Source of the DNA: Actinomycetota bacterium
GTDB lineage: Bacteria; Actinomycetota; Actinomycetes; S36-B12
Length of the DNA stretch: 34,909 nt
NCBI GenBank assembly: GCA_027729805.1
Contig: JAQCEO010000017.1
Location: 1-34,909, forward strand
Direction: 5' to 3'
Shown: positions 9,985-17,307 of the stretch, piece after piece
Layout: every line of letters starts with the position of its first letter
How positions within the stretch are numbered: position 1 is the first letter of the stretch
Notes under the pieces: generated by a model
Databases searched by the model: none
Told to the model about the DNA's origin: nothing
What the model saw: the letters and a program-made list of their open reading frames with translations, nothing else
Program-made: the position numbers and the translations under genes

Positions 9985-11283
9985 GTGCACATAAGTGCGT
10001 TTGGGGCTGCCCTGCGTACCCCGGATCTTCGCAAGAAGATTCTGTTCACCTTGGGACTGTTGGCGGTGTACCGCCTCGGTTCCGTTCTGCCGACCCCGGG
10101 TGTCGACTACTCCGCAATTCAGCGGTGTATCGACGTGGTTCAGGATAATTCTGTCTATGCACTGATCAACCTATTTAGCGGCGGGGCGCTCCTGCAGCTA
10201 TCTGTTTTCGCACTCGGCATCATGCCTTACATAACGGCCAGCATTATTTTGCAGTTGCTGACCGTAGTGATCCCACGGCTGGAGACTTTGAAGAAGGATG
10301 GCCAGGCCGGCCAGGCCATAATCACGCAGTACACGCGGTACCTGACCATCGGCCTGGCGATCTTGCAGTCAACGGCCATCTTGTCGCTGGCGCGCACCCC
10401 CGGCGCCTTGTTCAGCGGCTGTAATGAAGCCATTATCCCCAATGACTCGGTCTGGGTGATTTTGGTGATGATCACCGTTATGACCGCGGGTACCGCCGTC
10501 ATCATGTGGTTCGGCGAACTGATCACCGAACGCGGTATCGGCAACGGGATGTCGCTGCTGATCTTCACTTCGATCATTTCTAGTATCCCGGCCCAGTTCG
10601 CCTCTATCTTGGGCAGCCGCGGCATCCTAAGCTTAACCTTTACGGTGCTGATCGGCTTAGTTGTCATCGCGTTGGTGGTTTTCGTTGAACAGGCCCAGCG
10701 CCGAATCCCGGTCCAGTACGCCAAACGCATGGTCGGACGGCGCATGTATGGGGGGACTTCGACCTATATTCCGCTGAAGGTAAATATGGCCGGTGTGATC
10801 CCGGTTATCTTTGCCTCGTCCTTGCTATTCTTACCGACTTTGTTGGTGCAACTGACAGGTAGTCAAGCGGACTGGGCGATCTGGGTGCAGCAGAACTTTG
10901 GCACCGGTACGGGTACCTACTACCTAATGGCCTATTTCGTATTGGTCGTGTTCTTCTGCTACTTCTACGTGTCGATTACGTTCAACCCGGTTGAAGTAGC
11001 GGACAATATGAAAAAGTATGGTGGCTTCATTCCGGGGATCCGTGCTGGTAAGCCCACCGCCGATTACTTGGATTACGTGCTCACCCGGTTGACTGCACCC
11101 GGTTCCCTCTATCTGGGGATGATTGCGGTGTTACCGGTATTCGCGTTTGGCTCCTTGGGTGTGGCAGGTGACTTCATCTTCGGTGGTACCAGTTTGCTGA
11201 TCATGGTTGGCGTCGGTTTGGATACCGTCAAGCAGATCGAAGCCCAACTACAGCAGCGCAACTACGAAGGATTCTTGCGCTAA
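9985..11283 (+). CDS. secY: Preprotein translocase subunit SecY
   Basis: 432 residues from a GTG start preceded by AGGAGG at 9975-9980. SecY is the channel of the SecYEG translocon in the cytoplasmic membrane. The N-terminus has LRKKILFTLGLLAVYRLGS, then the plug region with INLFSGGALLQLSVFALGIM, and repeated hydrophobic segments consistent with ten membrane helices. The family motif ITERGIGNGMSLLIF is present, as is the cytoplasmic loop VEQAQRRIPVQYAKRMVGRR. The C-terminus ends QQRNYEGFLR. The TAATG junction with adk shares one base. Usual position at the end of the spc-type block. Confidence 0.98.
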   Translation: MHISAFGAALRTPDLRKKILFTLGLLAVYRLGSVLPTPGVDYSAIQRCIDVVQDNSVYALINLFSGGALLQLSVFALGIMPYITASIILQLLTVVIPRLETLKKDGQAGQAIITQYTRYLTIGLAILQSTAILSLARTPGALFSGCNEAIIPNDSVWVILVMITVMTAGTAVIMWFGELITERGIGNGMSLLIFTSIISSIPAQFASILGSRGILSLTFTVLIGLVVIALVVFVEQAQRRIPVQYAKRMVGRRMYGGTSTYIPLKVNMAGVIPVIFASSLLFLPTLLVQLTGSQADWAIWVQQNFGTGTGTYYLMAYFVLVVFFCYFYVSITFNPVEVADNMKKYGGFIPGIRAGKPTADYLDYVLTRLTAPGSLYLGMIAVLPVFAFGSLGVAGDFIFGGTSLLIMVGVGLDTVKQIEAQLQQRNYEGFLR

Positions 11284-11852
11284 TGCGCCTGATCATGATG
11301 GGGCCACCTGGTGCCGGCAAGGGCACCCAGGCCGACATCGTCTGTGCCAGCATGTCGGTCCCGCACGTCTCAACCGGGGATATTTTCCGCGCCAATGTCA
11401 CTCAGGGAACGGCTTTGGGTATTGAGGCTAAGAGATATATGGAGGCCGGCGAGTACGTCCCCGATGGCGTTACCAATGCAATGGTTCGCGACCGACTCGA
11501 GCATGCAGATTGTGCGGGTGGCTTCTTGCTTGATGGCTATCCGCGCACAATCGAGCAGGTGAGTGAACTCGACTCCATGCTCGCTGCACAAGGTGTGGGT
11601 ATCGATGCGGTAGTTGAACTTACTGTCGACATCGACGAAGTTGTGAAGCGCTTGGTGAATCGTGCCATTGAACAAGGACGAGCTGACGACACCGAGGAGG
11701 TAATCCGCCGCCGCCTCGAGGTATTCGCCAAGCAAACGGCACCGCTCACCTCGCTATACGCGAGTCGGGGTTTACTAATTCAAGTAAGTGGAATGGGTGA
11801 CATCGCCGAAGTGACAGCTCGCATTGAGGCCGCAATTAGTGCCAGTGCGTGA
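11283..11852 (+). CDS. adk: Adenylate kinase
   Basis: 189 residues. It catalyses ATP + AMP = 2 ADP. The Walker A loop is GPPGAGKGT at residues 7-15, and the AMP-binding part includes STGDIFR, EYVPDGVTNAMV and GFLLDGYPRT. It is the short form: the region after RLVNRA goes straight to EQGRADDTEEVIRRRLEVF, so there is no zinc-binding LID insert, as in other Actinomycetota. Starts on the last base of the secY stop; map follows after 6 bases. Confidence 0.97.
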   Translation: MRLIMMGPPGAGKGTQADIVCASMSVPHVSTGDIFRANVTQGTALGIEAKRYMEAGEYVPDGVTNAMVRDRLEHADCAGGFLLDGYPRTIEQVSELDSMLAAQGVGIDAVVELTVDIDEVVKRLVNRAIEQGRADDTEEVIRRRLEVFAKQTAPLTSLYASRGLLIQVSGMGDIAEVTARIEAAISASA

Positions 11853-11858
11853 TCTTCT

Positions 11859-12659
11859 ATGTTTCGTAAAGGCGAGTCAATCCAGATCAAGTCACCCGAT
11901 CAACTTGCTGTGATGCGTCGTGCTGGACTGGTAGTCGCACTTACCTTGCAGGCGGTGTCGGCTGCGGTACGTCCCGGGGTAAGCACCCGGGAACTAGATG
12001 CCATCGCCCGTGATTGCATCAGTTCCAATGGCGCGACTTCGTCATTTCTCGGTTATCACGGATTTCCCGCGGTTATCTGCACTTCGGTCAACGACGAAAT
12101 CGTGCACGGTATCCCGGGGGACCGGGTACTAAATGCTGGTGATTTGGTGTCGATTGACTGCGGTGCGATCGTCGATGGTTGGCACGGCGATGCGGCCGTC
12201 AGCGTACCTGTGGGCACAGTCGCCGACTCGGTACTGGCTCTATCGGTTGCAACCGAGGCTTCGCTGCGGGCCGGACTGGAACAGGCACGGGCGGGTAATC
12301 GGCTCTCCGATATCGGCCATGCGGTTGAGATGTCACTAACTGCGGCCGGTGACTACGGGATAGTCGAGGAGTACACCGGCCATGGCATCGGCACCAGCAT
12401 GCACATGCATCCGCCCATTCCGAACTACGGTAAGCCCGGCAAAGGGCCGGTATTAAAAGCGGGGATGGCATTGGCGATTGAACCCATGGCCACTTTGGGG
12501 TCGGCTGAAGTCGCAGTGCTGGCCGATGGCTGGACCGTGGTGGCTTTGTCGGGGGCACCGGCCGCGCACTGGGAACACACAGTGGCCATCACCGAGGCCG
12601 GCCCTTGGGTACTTACCGCACTTGCCGATATTCGACTGGGTCCAAAGGCGCCCGCATGA
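11859..12659 (+). CDS. map: Type I methionine aminopeptidase
   Basis: 266 residues. It removes the initiator methionine from new proteins. All five metal ligands of the pita-bread fold are visible: D100 (SIDCG), D111 (GDAAV), H175 (TGHGIG), E208 (AIEPM) and E239 (WEHTVAI); H83 in DEIVHGIP is the substrate-contacting histidine. The ATG at 11859 gives MFRKGESIQIKSPDQLAVMR, typical of the family. There is no strong ribosome-binding site in the 6-base gap after adk, so coupling to adk is likely. Residues 215-235 are somewhat divergent but lie outside the active site. Confidence 0.97.
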   Translation: MFRKGESIQIKSPDQLAVMRRAGLVVALTLQAVSAAVRPGVSTRELDAIARDCISSNGATSSFLGYHGFPAVICTSVNDEIVHGIPGDRVLNAGDLVSIDCGAIVDGWHGDAAVSVPVGTVADSVLALSVATEASLRAGLEQARAGNRLSDIGHAVEMSLTAAGDYGIVEEYTGHGIGTSMHMHPPIPNYGKPGKGPVLKAGMALAIEPMATLGSAEVAVLADGWTVVALSGAPAAHWEHTVAITEAGPWVLTALADIRLGPKAPA

Positions 12660-12736
12660 GTGGGTCGGTCACCCGGATCATGCCCGGTGGCACCGGGAAG
12701 TTGCCGGCTGAAGGTTTTGAAGCCTTGACTCGTTGA
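12656..12736 (+). CDS. Possible 26-residue peptide overlapping the map stop
   Basis: An ATG overlaps the map stop in the same ATGA arrangement used by many real gene pairs here and opens a 26-codon frame (begins MSGSVTRIMPGG, ends FEALTR). I recognise no family. It contains a CCCGGT/ACCGGG hairpin (12683-12697) that may instead be the map terminator, and it runs into the -35 of the next gene's promoter. It could be chance or a gene remnant. Confidence 0.2.
   Translation: MSGSVTRIMPGGTGKLPAEGFEALTR
12683..12697 (+). terminator. Hairpin after map
   Basis: CCCGGT (12683-12688) pairs with ACCGGG (12692-12697) around a 3-base loop, 24 bases after the map stop and before a new promoter. No T-run follows. 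It is a modest candidate for terminating or attenuating the spc-type transcript. Confidence 0.35.
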
Positions 12737-12754
12737 ATTCCCGACAGGTATGAT
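12725..12754 (+). promoter_or_regulatory. Promoter of the chagasin-like gene (leaderless)
   Basis: TTGACT at 12725-12730 and TATGAT at 12749-12754 are separated by 18 bases and are close to the consensus of the main sigma factor. The expected start of transcription, about 7 bases after the -10, falls on or next to the ATG at 12761. The mRNA would therefore lack a leader, which fits the absence of a ribosome-binding site. Confidence 0.75.
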
Positions 12755-12760
12755 CAGCCC

Positions 12761-13180
12761 ATGGGAAAACTACTGAAAGCTAGCCTTATCGCCGCCGCCG
12801 CCACGGCGCTCACCTTGGGGGTTACCGCCACTAGCGGTGCGGCAACCTTGACCAAGGGCCCAGACCCCACCTTGTTGGTACTTCGACTGCCGACCCAGGT
12901 CCAGATCAAAGATGGCGTAGCCATCCTGCTGTCGCAGGACACCAATACGACGACCGGGTACTCCTGGAGCATCAAAGTATCCGGCGATAAGTCGGCCGTG
13001 AAGGTCTACGCCGGCGAGTACGAAGCACCGGCCGCTGACGGAGCGGTCGGGGTTGCCGGCACCACCACCTGGTACATCAAGGCGCGGGCCCCGGGCCAAG
13101 CCGTCCTTAAATTAGTCGCCACCCCACCCGGTGGGGGCGCTGGCACCGTGAAGAAGCTGACGGTAACCGTCACCCGGTAG
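12761..13180 (+). CDS. Secreted chagasin-like (inhibitor family I42) protein
   Basis: 139 residues. An N-terminal signal peptide is clear: MGKLLK, a hydrophobic stretch, and a likely cleavage after about residue 28 (TSGAA). The mature part resembles the chagasin fold, small immunoglobulin-like inhibitors of papain-type cysteine proteases. The first inhibitory loop NPTTG appears as NTTTGYSW (62-69) and the second GxGG loop as GAVGVAGTTTW (94-104). The third loop, RPW in chagasin, is replaced by TPPGGG (121-126), so inhibitory activity is uncertain. It has its own promoter and sits between map and infA, where no such gene is usual. Family call moderately strong; target unknown. Confidence 0.7.
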   Translation: MGKLLKASLIAAAATALTLGVTATSGAATLTKGPDPTLLVLRLPTQVQIKDGVAILLSQDTNTTTGYSWSIKVSGDKSAVKVYAGEYEAPAADGAVGVAGTTTWYIKARAPGQAVLKLVATPPGGGAGTVKKLTVTVTR

Positions 13181-13413
13181 GGAGGAAAGTAGCGAGGAGG
13201 CGGCGGGCCCGGCCCCGGCGCCCGGACCTTCATTGGCCAAATTTGGGGGGGCGATTATGAGGAAATGGCCCCGGCCCGTAGACTCAGTAGGCTGAGGTGG
13301 GGCTTCCCCGTTCGTTCGCTGGCAGATTCTCGGGTTTCCGGGTTTTTTTTGGCGCGTTACGGGGGGTTGCGCTGTGAAAGCAGCACTCAGCGCACCTGGT
13401 GAAAGCGGAGGAT
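13181..13413 (+). other. Long intergenic region before infA
   Basis: This is the longest non-coding stretch within the ribosomal cluster (233 bases). Its first half is extremely GC-rich. It holds short hairpins CTCAG/CTGAG (13283-13296) and GGGG/CCCC (13299-13309), a run of eight T at 13343-13350 preceded by GGG-rich sequence, possibly the end of the inhibitor transcript, and a GCGCTG/CAGCGC stem (13369-13393) just before the infA ribosome-binding site. A weak promoter candidate is TTGGCC (13233) with TATGAG (13256), spacing 17. A promoter for infA onward is expected here. Confidence 0.5.
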
Positions 13414-13635
13414 ATGGGCAAGAAAGACGGCGCGATCGAGCTCGAGGGCACGATCACCGAGTCATTGCCCAATGCAATGTTCCGGGTGGAGTTGGACAAC
13501 GGGCACAAAGTGCTCGCGCACATCAGCGGGAAGATGCGGATGCACTACATCCGGATCCTTCCGGACGATCGAGTGGTCGTGGAGCTTTCGCCCTACGACC
13601 TCACGCGCGGCCGGATCGTCTACCGCTACAAGTAA
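13414..13635 (+). CDS. infA: Translation initiation factor IF-1
   Basis: 73 residues, the exact family length. IF-1 is an OB-fold protein that blocks the ribosomal A site during initiation. The sequence starts [20 protein letters not shown] and contains [20 protein letters not shown] and [15 protein letters not shown] at 13414 is chosen over an in-frame start 15 bases upstream because it matches the family and follows the ribosome-binding site GGAGGA at 13407-13412 closely. It is the first gene of the alpha-type block. Confidence 0.96.
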   Translation: MGKKDGAIELEGTITESLPNAMFRVELDNGHKVLAHISGKMRMHYIRILPDDRVVVELSPYDLTRGRIVYRYK

Positions 13636-13671
13636 AACTGAATCTGCTAGTTCGAACCCAAGGAAGAAGCC

Positions 13672-13785
13672 ATGAAGGTCAAGCCGAGCGTGAAGAAAAT
13701 CTGCGACAAGTGCAAAGTCATTCGTCGCCACGGTCGCGTCATGGTGATTTGCGAGAACGTGCGTCACAAGCAGCGTCAAGGCTAA
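13672..13785 (+). CDS. rpmJ: 50S ribosomal protein L36, zinc-binding type
   Basis: 37 residues, a very short gene. The sequence [20 protein letters not shown] then [17 protein letters not shown] is the canonical L36, with zinc ligands C11, C14, C27 and H32, hence the zinc-containing form. Ribosome-binding site AAGGAAGAAG lies at 13660-13669. It follows infA by 36 bases as in most bacteria. Confidence 0.96.
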   Translation: MKVKPSVKKICDKCKVIRRHGRVMVICENVRHKQRQG

Positions 13786-13809
13786 CCCCTTGAAGTGGTA
13801 AGGCGGGCT

Positions 13810-13944
13810 TTCGGGGAGACAACCCGAACACCTGATAATTACGCGGTACCCGACCCCTTGCGAAAGCAAGGACGACACCTTCGGACACGAGGCCGAAGAC
13901 CTGCCTTGGCGGGCAGGACTGGTACTGCACCCATACCCCGTGCA
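13810..13944 (+). promoter_or_regulatory. Five consecutive hairpins between rpmJ and rpsM
   Basis: The 182-base gap can fold into a row of perfect stems: TTCGGG/CCCGAA (13810-13828); CCTTGC/GCAAGG closing a GAAA tetraloop (13856-13871); CTTCGG/CCGAAG (13879-13898); CCTGCC/GGCAGG (13900-13917); TGCAC/GTGCA (13926-13944). The last ends 23 bases before the rpsM ATG. Such density of stems suggests a structured mRNA leader. In Escherichia coli S4 controls this operon by binding a pseudoknot before rpsM; a comparable role is an inference, and the structure is not that of the enteric element. Confidence 0.5.
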
Positions 13945-13967
13945 TAAGAAGAAGAGAGAACGCCACG

Positions 13968-14345
13968 ATGGCAAGACTTGTTGGTGTTGACCTGCCGCGC
14001 GATAAGCGCATGGCGGTTGCACTCACCTATATCTTCGGCATCGGCCGCTCCCAAGCTGCGAAGGCACTTGCAGCGACCGGCGTGAGCCCGGACCTCAGGT
14101 CCCAAGAATTAACCGATGAACAACTGGTTGCCCTTCGTGACTGGATCGACGTCAACCTCAAAGTAGAAGGCGATCTGCGCCGTGAGGTTGCTGCCGACAT
14201 CAGGCGCAAGGTCGAGATTGGTTGCTACCAGGGAATCCGGCACCGCCGCGGAATGCCGGTTCGTGGTCAACGAACCCACACCAATGCGCGTACCCGCAAG
14301 GGTCCGCGTAAGACCGTCGCCGGAAAGAAGAAGGTCGGCAAGTAA
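13968..14345 (+). CDS. rpsM: 30S ribosomal protein S13
   Basis: 125 residues. S13 lies in the 30S head and makes intersubunit bridges with L5. Conserved pieces are [39 protein letters not shown], the helix-two-turn-helix region, and the C-terminal [20 protein letters not shown] then [18 protein letters not shown]. It follows the hairpin-rich gap; a purine-rich AGAAGAGAGAA at 13950-13960 serves as ribosome-binding site. Confidence 0.97.
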   Translation: MARLVGVDLPRDKRMAVALTYIFGIGRSQAAKALAATGVSPDLRSQELTDEQLVALRDWIDVNLKVEGDLRREVAADIRRKVEIGCYQGIRHRRGMPVRGQRTHTNARTRKGPRKTVAGKKKVGK

Positions 14346-14396
14346 GCCGTCCCTTCACCCCAAAAACCCCAGACGAGAACCCCAGGAGAGCAATAA

Positions 14397-14804
14397 ATGG
14401 CCCCGAAGTCAGGCAGCAAGGCGCCCGCTAAGAAGGTGCGCCGCAAAGAGAAGAAGAACGTGGCCCACGGTCATGCTCATATTAAGAGCACTTTCAATAA
14501 CACCATCGTGTCGATAACTGATCCCGCGGGTGCGGTCATCGCATGGGCGAGTGCCGGGCAGGTTGGCTTCAAGGGCAGCCGCAAGTCCACCCCCTTCGCC
14601 GCCCAGTTGGCGGCTGAGGCTGCAGCGCGCCGGGCGATGGAGCACGGCATGCGCAAGGTTGATGTCTTCGTTAAGGGTCCAGGTTCAGGCCGCGAGACGG
14701 CCATTCGGTCCCTGCAGGCAACGGGCCTAGAAGTTGGCTCAATTTCCGATGTCAGTCCGGTACCCCATAACGGTTGCCGTCCCTCCAAACGTCGTCGCGT
14801 CTGA
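14397..14804 (+). CDS. rpsK: 30S ribosomal protein S11
   Basis: 135 residues. S11 is on the 30S platform near the mRNA exit. A lysine-rich N-terminal segment (residues 1-22) precedes the core, which has [40 protein letters not shown] and [20 protein letters not shown], ending [11 protein letters not shown]. Ribosome-binding site AGGAGAG at 14383-14389. Standard position between rpsM and rpsD. Confidence 0.97.
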   Translation: MAPKSGSKAPAKKVRRKEKKNVAHGHAHIKSTFNNTIVSITDPAGAVIAWASAGQVGFKGSRKSTPFAAQLAAEAAARRAMEHGMRKVDVFVKGPGSGRETAIRSLQATGLEVGSISDVSPVPHNGCRPSKRRRV

Positions 14805-14844
14805 TCGCGCAAAGATCCACAGAGAACTAGGAGAATAATTACCA

Positions 14845-15471
14845 ATGGCGCGATATACCGATGCGGATTGCAAGCGCTGCCGCCGCGAAAAGATGAAACT
14901 ATTCCTCAAGGGCTCCAAGTGCGAGTCACCGAAGTGCCCATTCGAGAAGCGTCCTTATCCGCCCGGCCAGCACGGTCGCGGGCGGTCTAAGGACAGCGAA
15001 TACCTGCTGCAGCTTCGGGAGAAGCAAAAGGCCACCCGGATGTATGGCGTGCTCGAGAAGCAGTTCTCGAACTACTATCTGGAAGCACAGCGTCAATCCG
15101 GTAAGACCGGCGAGAACTTGCTGCGCATCTTGGAGTCTCGCCTTGACAACGTTGTGTTCCGCGCAGGCTTTGCTAAATCGCGCGATATGGCCCGTCAGTT
15201 GGTAACTCACGGACATATGTTGGTTAACGGCCAAAAAGTGAACATCCCGTCTTACCGCGTTTCACCAAATGACATCGTTGAGGTGCGCGTTGGATCACGT
15301 GAGATGACCCCGTTCGTCATCGCGCATGCCGAGATCGGTGATCGCCCGGTACCGGCATGGCTCGAGGTAGTCCCCTCGCAGATGCGGATCTTGGTCCACT
15401 CGCTACCGGCACGCGCCGTAATCGATACCCAGGTCAACGAACAGCTGATCGTCGAGCTCTACTCCAAGTAA
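14845..15471 (+). CDS. rpsD: 30S ribosomal protein S4
   Basis: 208 residues. S4 nucleates 30S assembly and is a regulator of the alpha operon in enteric bacteria. The N-terminus has four cysteines (C9, C12, C26, C31; ADCKRCRREK ... GSKCESPKCPFEKR), a zinc-site pattern. The middle carries KTGENLLRILESRLDNVVFR and the S4 RNA-binding domain SRDMARQLVTHGHMLVNGQK. It ends LIVELYSK. Ribosome-binding site AGGAG at 14829-14833. If an autoregulatory target exists, the hairpins before rpsM are the obvious candidate. Confidence 0.97.
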   Translation: MARYTDADCKRCRREKMKLFLKGSKCESPKCPFEKRPYPPGQHGRGRSKDSEYLLQLREKQKATRMYGVLEKQFSNYYLEAQRQSGKTGENLLRILESRLDNVVFRAGFAKSRDMARQLVTHGHMLVNGQKVNIPSYRVSPNDIVEVRVGSREMTPFVIAHAEIGDRPVPAWLEVVPSQMRILVHSLPARAVIDTQVNEQLIVELYSK

Positions 15472-15553
15472 TCCGAGACCCAGCCATCCGGCTTGATCTC
15501 ACACGGCAACATCGCGACGTCATATATAGGTCGTCTCGGGAAGGAAGTCCATC

Positions 15554-16651
15554 GTGCTTATTAGCCAGCGCCCAATATTCACCGAAGAACCAATCAGTGA
15601 GTTCCGTTCGCGCTTTGTCCTTGAGCCACTTGAACCAGGGTTCGGGTACACCCTTGGTAATTCAATGCGGCGCACGCTGCTGTCCTCGATACCGGGTGCC
15701 GCCGTGACGAGTATCCGAATCGATGGTGTGTTGCATGAATTCACCACGATTCCCGGGGTCAAGGAAGATGTTACCGAGCTAATCCTCAACATCAAGCAAC
15801 TTGTGGTTTCAAGTGAGCATGACGAGCCGGTTGTCATGTACCTGCGCAAACAGGGCCCAGGCGATGTAACGGCGGCCGATGTTCAGCCACCCGCGGGCGT
15901 TGAGGTGCACAACCCAGATCTGCACATAGCGACTTTGAACGGTAAGGGCAAGATCGAGATTGAACTCGTTGTCGAGCGAGGCCGCGGTTATGTGTCAGCA
16001 ACTTTGAACAAGCAGGCAGGACAAGAGATCGGTCGGATCCCGGTTGACTCCATCTATTCGCCGGTGCTGAAAGTGACCTACAAGATCGAGGCAACTCGCG
16101 TGGAGCAGCGCACCGACTTTGACAAGTTGGTTCTTGATGTTGAGACCAAGCAGTCGATGCGTCCACGCGATGCTGTTGCGTCCGCAGGTAAGACCCTTGT
16201 TGAGTTGTTCGGGTTGGCCCGTGAACTCAACTTCGAAGCGGAGGGTATTGATATCGGTCCATCGCCGACCGATTCCTTCGTTGCTGAGCAGTTGTCTACG
16301 CCGATAGAGCAGCTCGACATGACCGTCCGCTCTTACAACTGCCTCAAGCGTGAAGGCATCCACACGGTTGGTGAGCTCATCACCCGGAGCGAGGCCGATC
16401 TTCTTGACATCCGCAACTTTGGGGCGAAGTCGATTGACGAAGTCAAGGTCAAGCTCGTGAGTCTTGGCCTGGCGCTGAAGGACAGCCCGCCCGGATTCGA
16501 TCCAGGCGCGGCCGTCTACTACGACGATGACGATGATTACGATGACGATGACTTCGTCGCCGCGGAGGTAGTCGAAATCGCCCCGGCCGTTGCCATGGTC
16601 GAAGAAACCCTCGAGGATGACTCGGCGTTTGCCGAGGATGAGCGCCTTTAA
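15554..16651 (+). CDS. rpoA: RNA polymerase alpha subunit with an acidic tail
   Basis: 365 residues from GTG at 15554, with GGAAGGAAG at 15539-15547 as ribosome-binding site. The N-terminal assembly domain (to about 230) includes [20 protein letters not shown] and [20 protein letters not shown]. The C-terminal domain (about 250-315) that contacts promoter UP elements and activators has [20 protein letters not shown] and [20 protein letters not shown]. After about residue 320 there is a strongly acidic tail with two runs of aspartate and then VAAEVVE at 335-341. Tails on alpha vary in Actinomycetota; this one resembles the L17 tail encoded next door. Confidence 0.96.
   Translation: MLISQRPIFTEEPISEFRSRFVLEPLEPGFGYTLGNSMRRTLLSSIPGAAVTSIRIDGVLHEFTTIPGVKEDVTELILNIKQLVVSSEHDEPVVMYLRKQGPGDVTAADVQPPAGVEVHNPDLHIATLNGKGKIEIELVVERGRGYVSATLNKQAGQEIGRIPVDSIYSPVLKVTYKIEATRVEQRTDFDKLVLDVETKQSMRPRDAVASAGKTLVELFGLARELNFEAEGIDIGPSPTDSFVAEQLSTPIEQLDMTVRSYNCLKREGIHTVGELITRSEADLLDIRNFGAKSIDEVKVKLVSLGLALKDSPPGFDPGAAVYYDDDDDYDDDDFVAAEVVEIAPAVAMVEETLEDDSAFAEDERL
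16523..16552 (+). repeat. GACGAT-type short repeat encoding poly-aspartate in rpoA
   Basis: Ten consecutive codons at 16523-16552 are GAC or GAT except one TAC, giving two aspartate runs separated by a tyrosine in the RpoA tail. The near-perfect alternation of GAC and GAT is a hexanucleotide-like microsatellite that could change length in frame. Confidence 0.7.
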
Positions 16652-16693
16652 TCCAGTTGCAACCACTGATCTCATTTCGACAGGAGAAGCACA

Positions 16694-17239
16694 ATGCCTA
16701 CGCCAACCAAGGGTCCACGTCTGGGCGGCAGCCCGGCCCACCAGCGGTTAATGCTGGCCAACTTGGCAACCGCGTTGTTTGAGCATGGCAAGATCACCAC
16801 GACCGAGGCCAAGGCCAAGCGGCTGCGGCCGCTCGCCGAGCGCTTGATCACGTTCGCAAAGCGTGGAGATCTGCACGCGCGGCGCCGGGTGCTGATGGTG
16901 GTGCGCGATAAGTCAGTGGTGCATACCCTGTTCACCGAAATTGGGCCGAGTTTCGCAACCCGCTCGGGTGGCTACGTCCGGATCACCAAGATCGGACCGC
17001 GCAAGGGCGATAACGCACCGATGGCCGTCATTGAATTGGTGGAGCCGCTGACCGAGCAGGTGATTGCCGAGGCGACGGCTGCCACCAAGCGGGCCGCCAA
17101 GAAGTCGGCGCCGGCTCCCGAAGTTGAGGTAGTACCGGTTGCCGAGGAAATTGCCGCGACAGAGGTAGTTGAGGCTGACGACGTCGTTGCGGCAGAGGTT
17201 GTTGAGGGGGACACTGATGCGGCCTCGGATAAGTCCTGA
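16694..17239 (+). CDS. rplQ: 50S ribosomal protein L17 with an acidic tail
   Basis: 181 residues against about 116-120 for the core. The core begins [20 protein letters not shown], with [20 protein letters not shown] and [20 protein letters not shown]. From about residue 120 the protein is a low-complexity acidic tail containing VAAEVVE at 165-171, identical to seven residues in the RpoA tail. Ribosome-binding site AGGAG at 16682-16686. Last gene of the large cluster; a strong hairpin follows 18 bases after the stop. Confidence 0.96.
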   Translation: MPTPTKGPRLGGSPAHQRLMLANLATALFEHGKITTTEAKAKRLRPLAERLITFAKRGDLHARRRVLMVVRDKSVVHTLFTEIGPSFATRSGGYVRITKIGPRKGDNAPMAVIELVEPLTEQVIAEATAATKRAAKKSAPAPEVEVVPVAEEIAATEVVEADDVVAAEVVEGDTDAASDKS

Positions 17240-17257
17240 CAGTAAATGATGCTTCGC

Positions 17258-17294
17258 AGCAGCCCGCCACCGGATCATCTGGTGGCGGGCTGCT
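17258..17294 (+). terminator. Terminator of the ribosomal cluster
   Basis: AGCAGCCCGCCACC (17258-17271) pairs perfectly with GGTGGCGGGCTGCT (17281-17294) around a 9-base loop, a 14-bp GC-rich stem, followed by TCATCTT. It lies between rplQ and truA, only 13 bases before the truA start. It is the best terminator in the window, although the T-tract is weak and some read-through into truA is plausible. Confidence 0.85.
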
Positions 17295-17307
17295 TCATCT
17301 TGGGTCG

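Noticed and set aside
12683-12697. Hairpin after map as an operator for the inhibitor gene
   Set aside because: It lies upstream of the -35 and is too simple to separate from a terminator; no regulator gene is nearby.
15995-16741. 248-codon - strand frame opposite rpoA
   Set aside because: Lies wholly antisense to a conserved gene, with valine/isoleucine runs created by the aspartate codons of rpoA.
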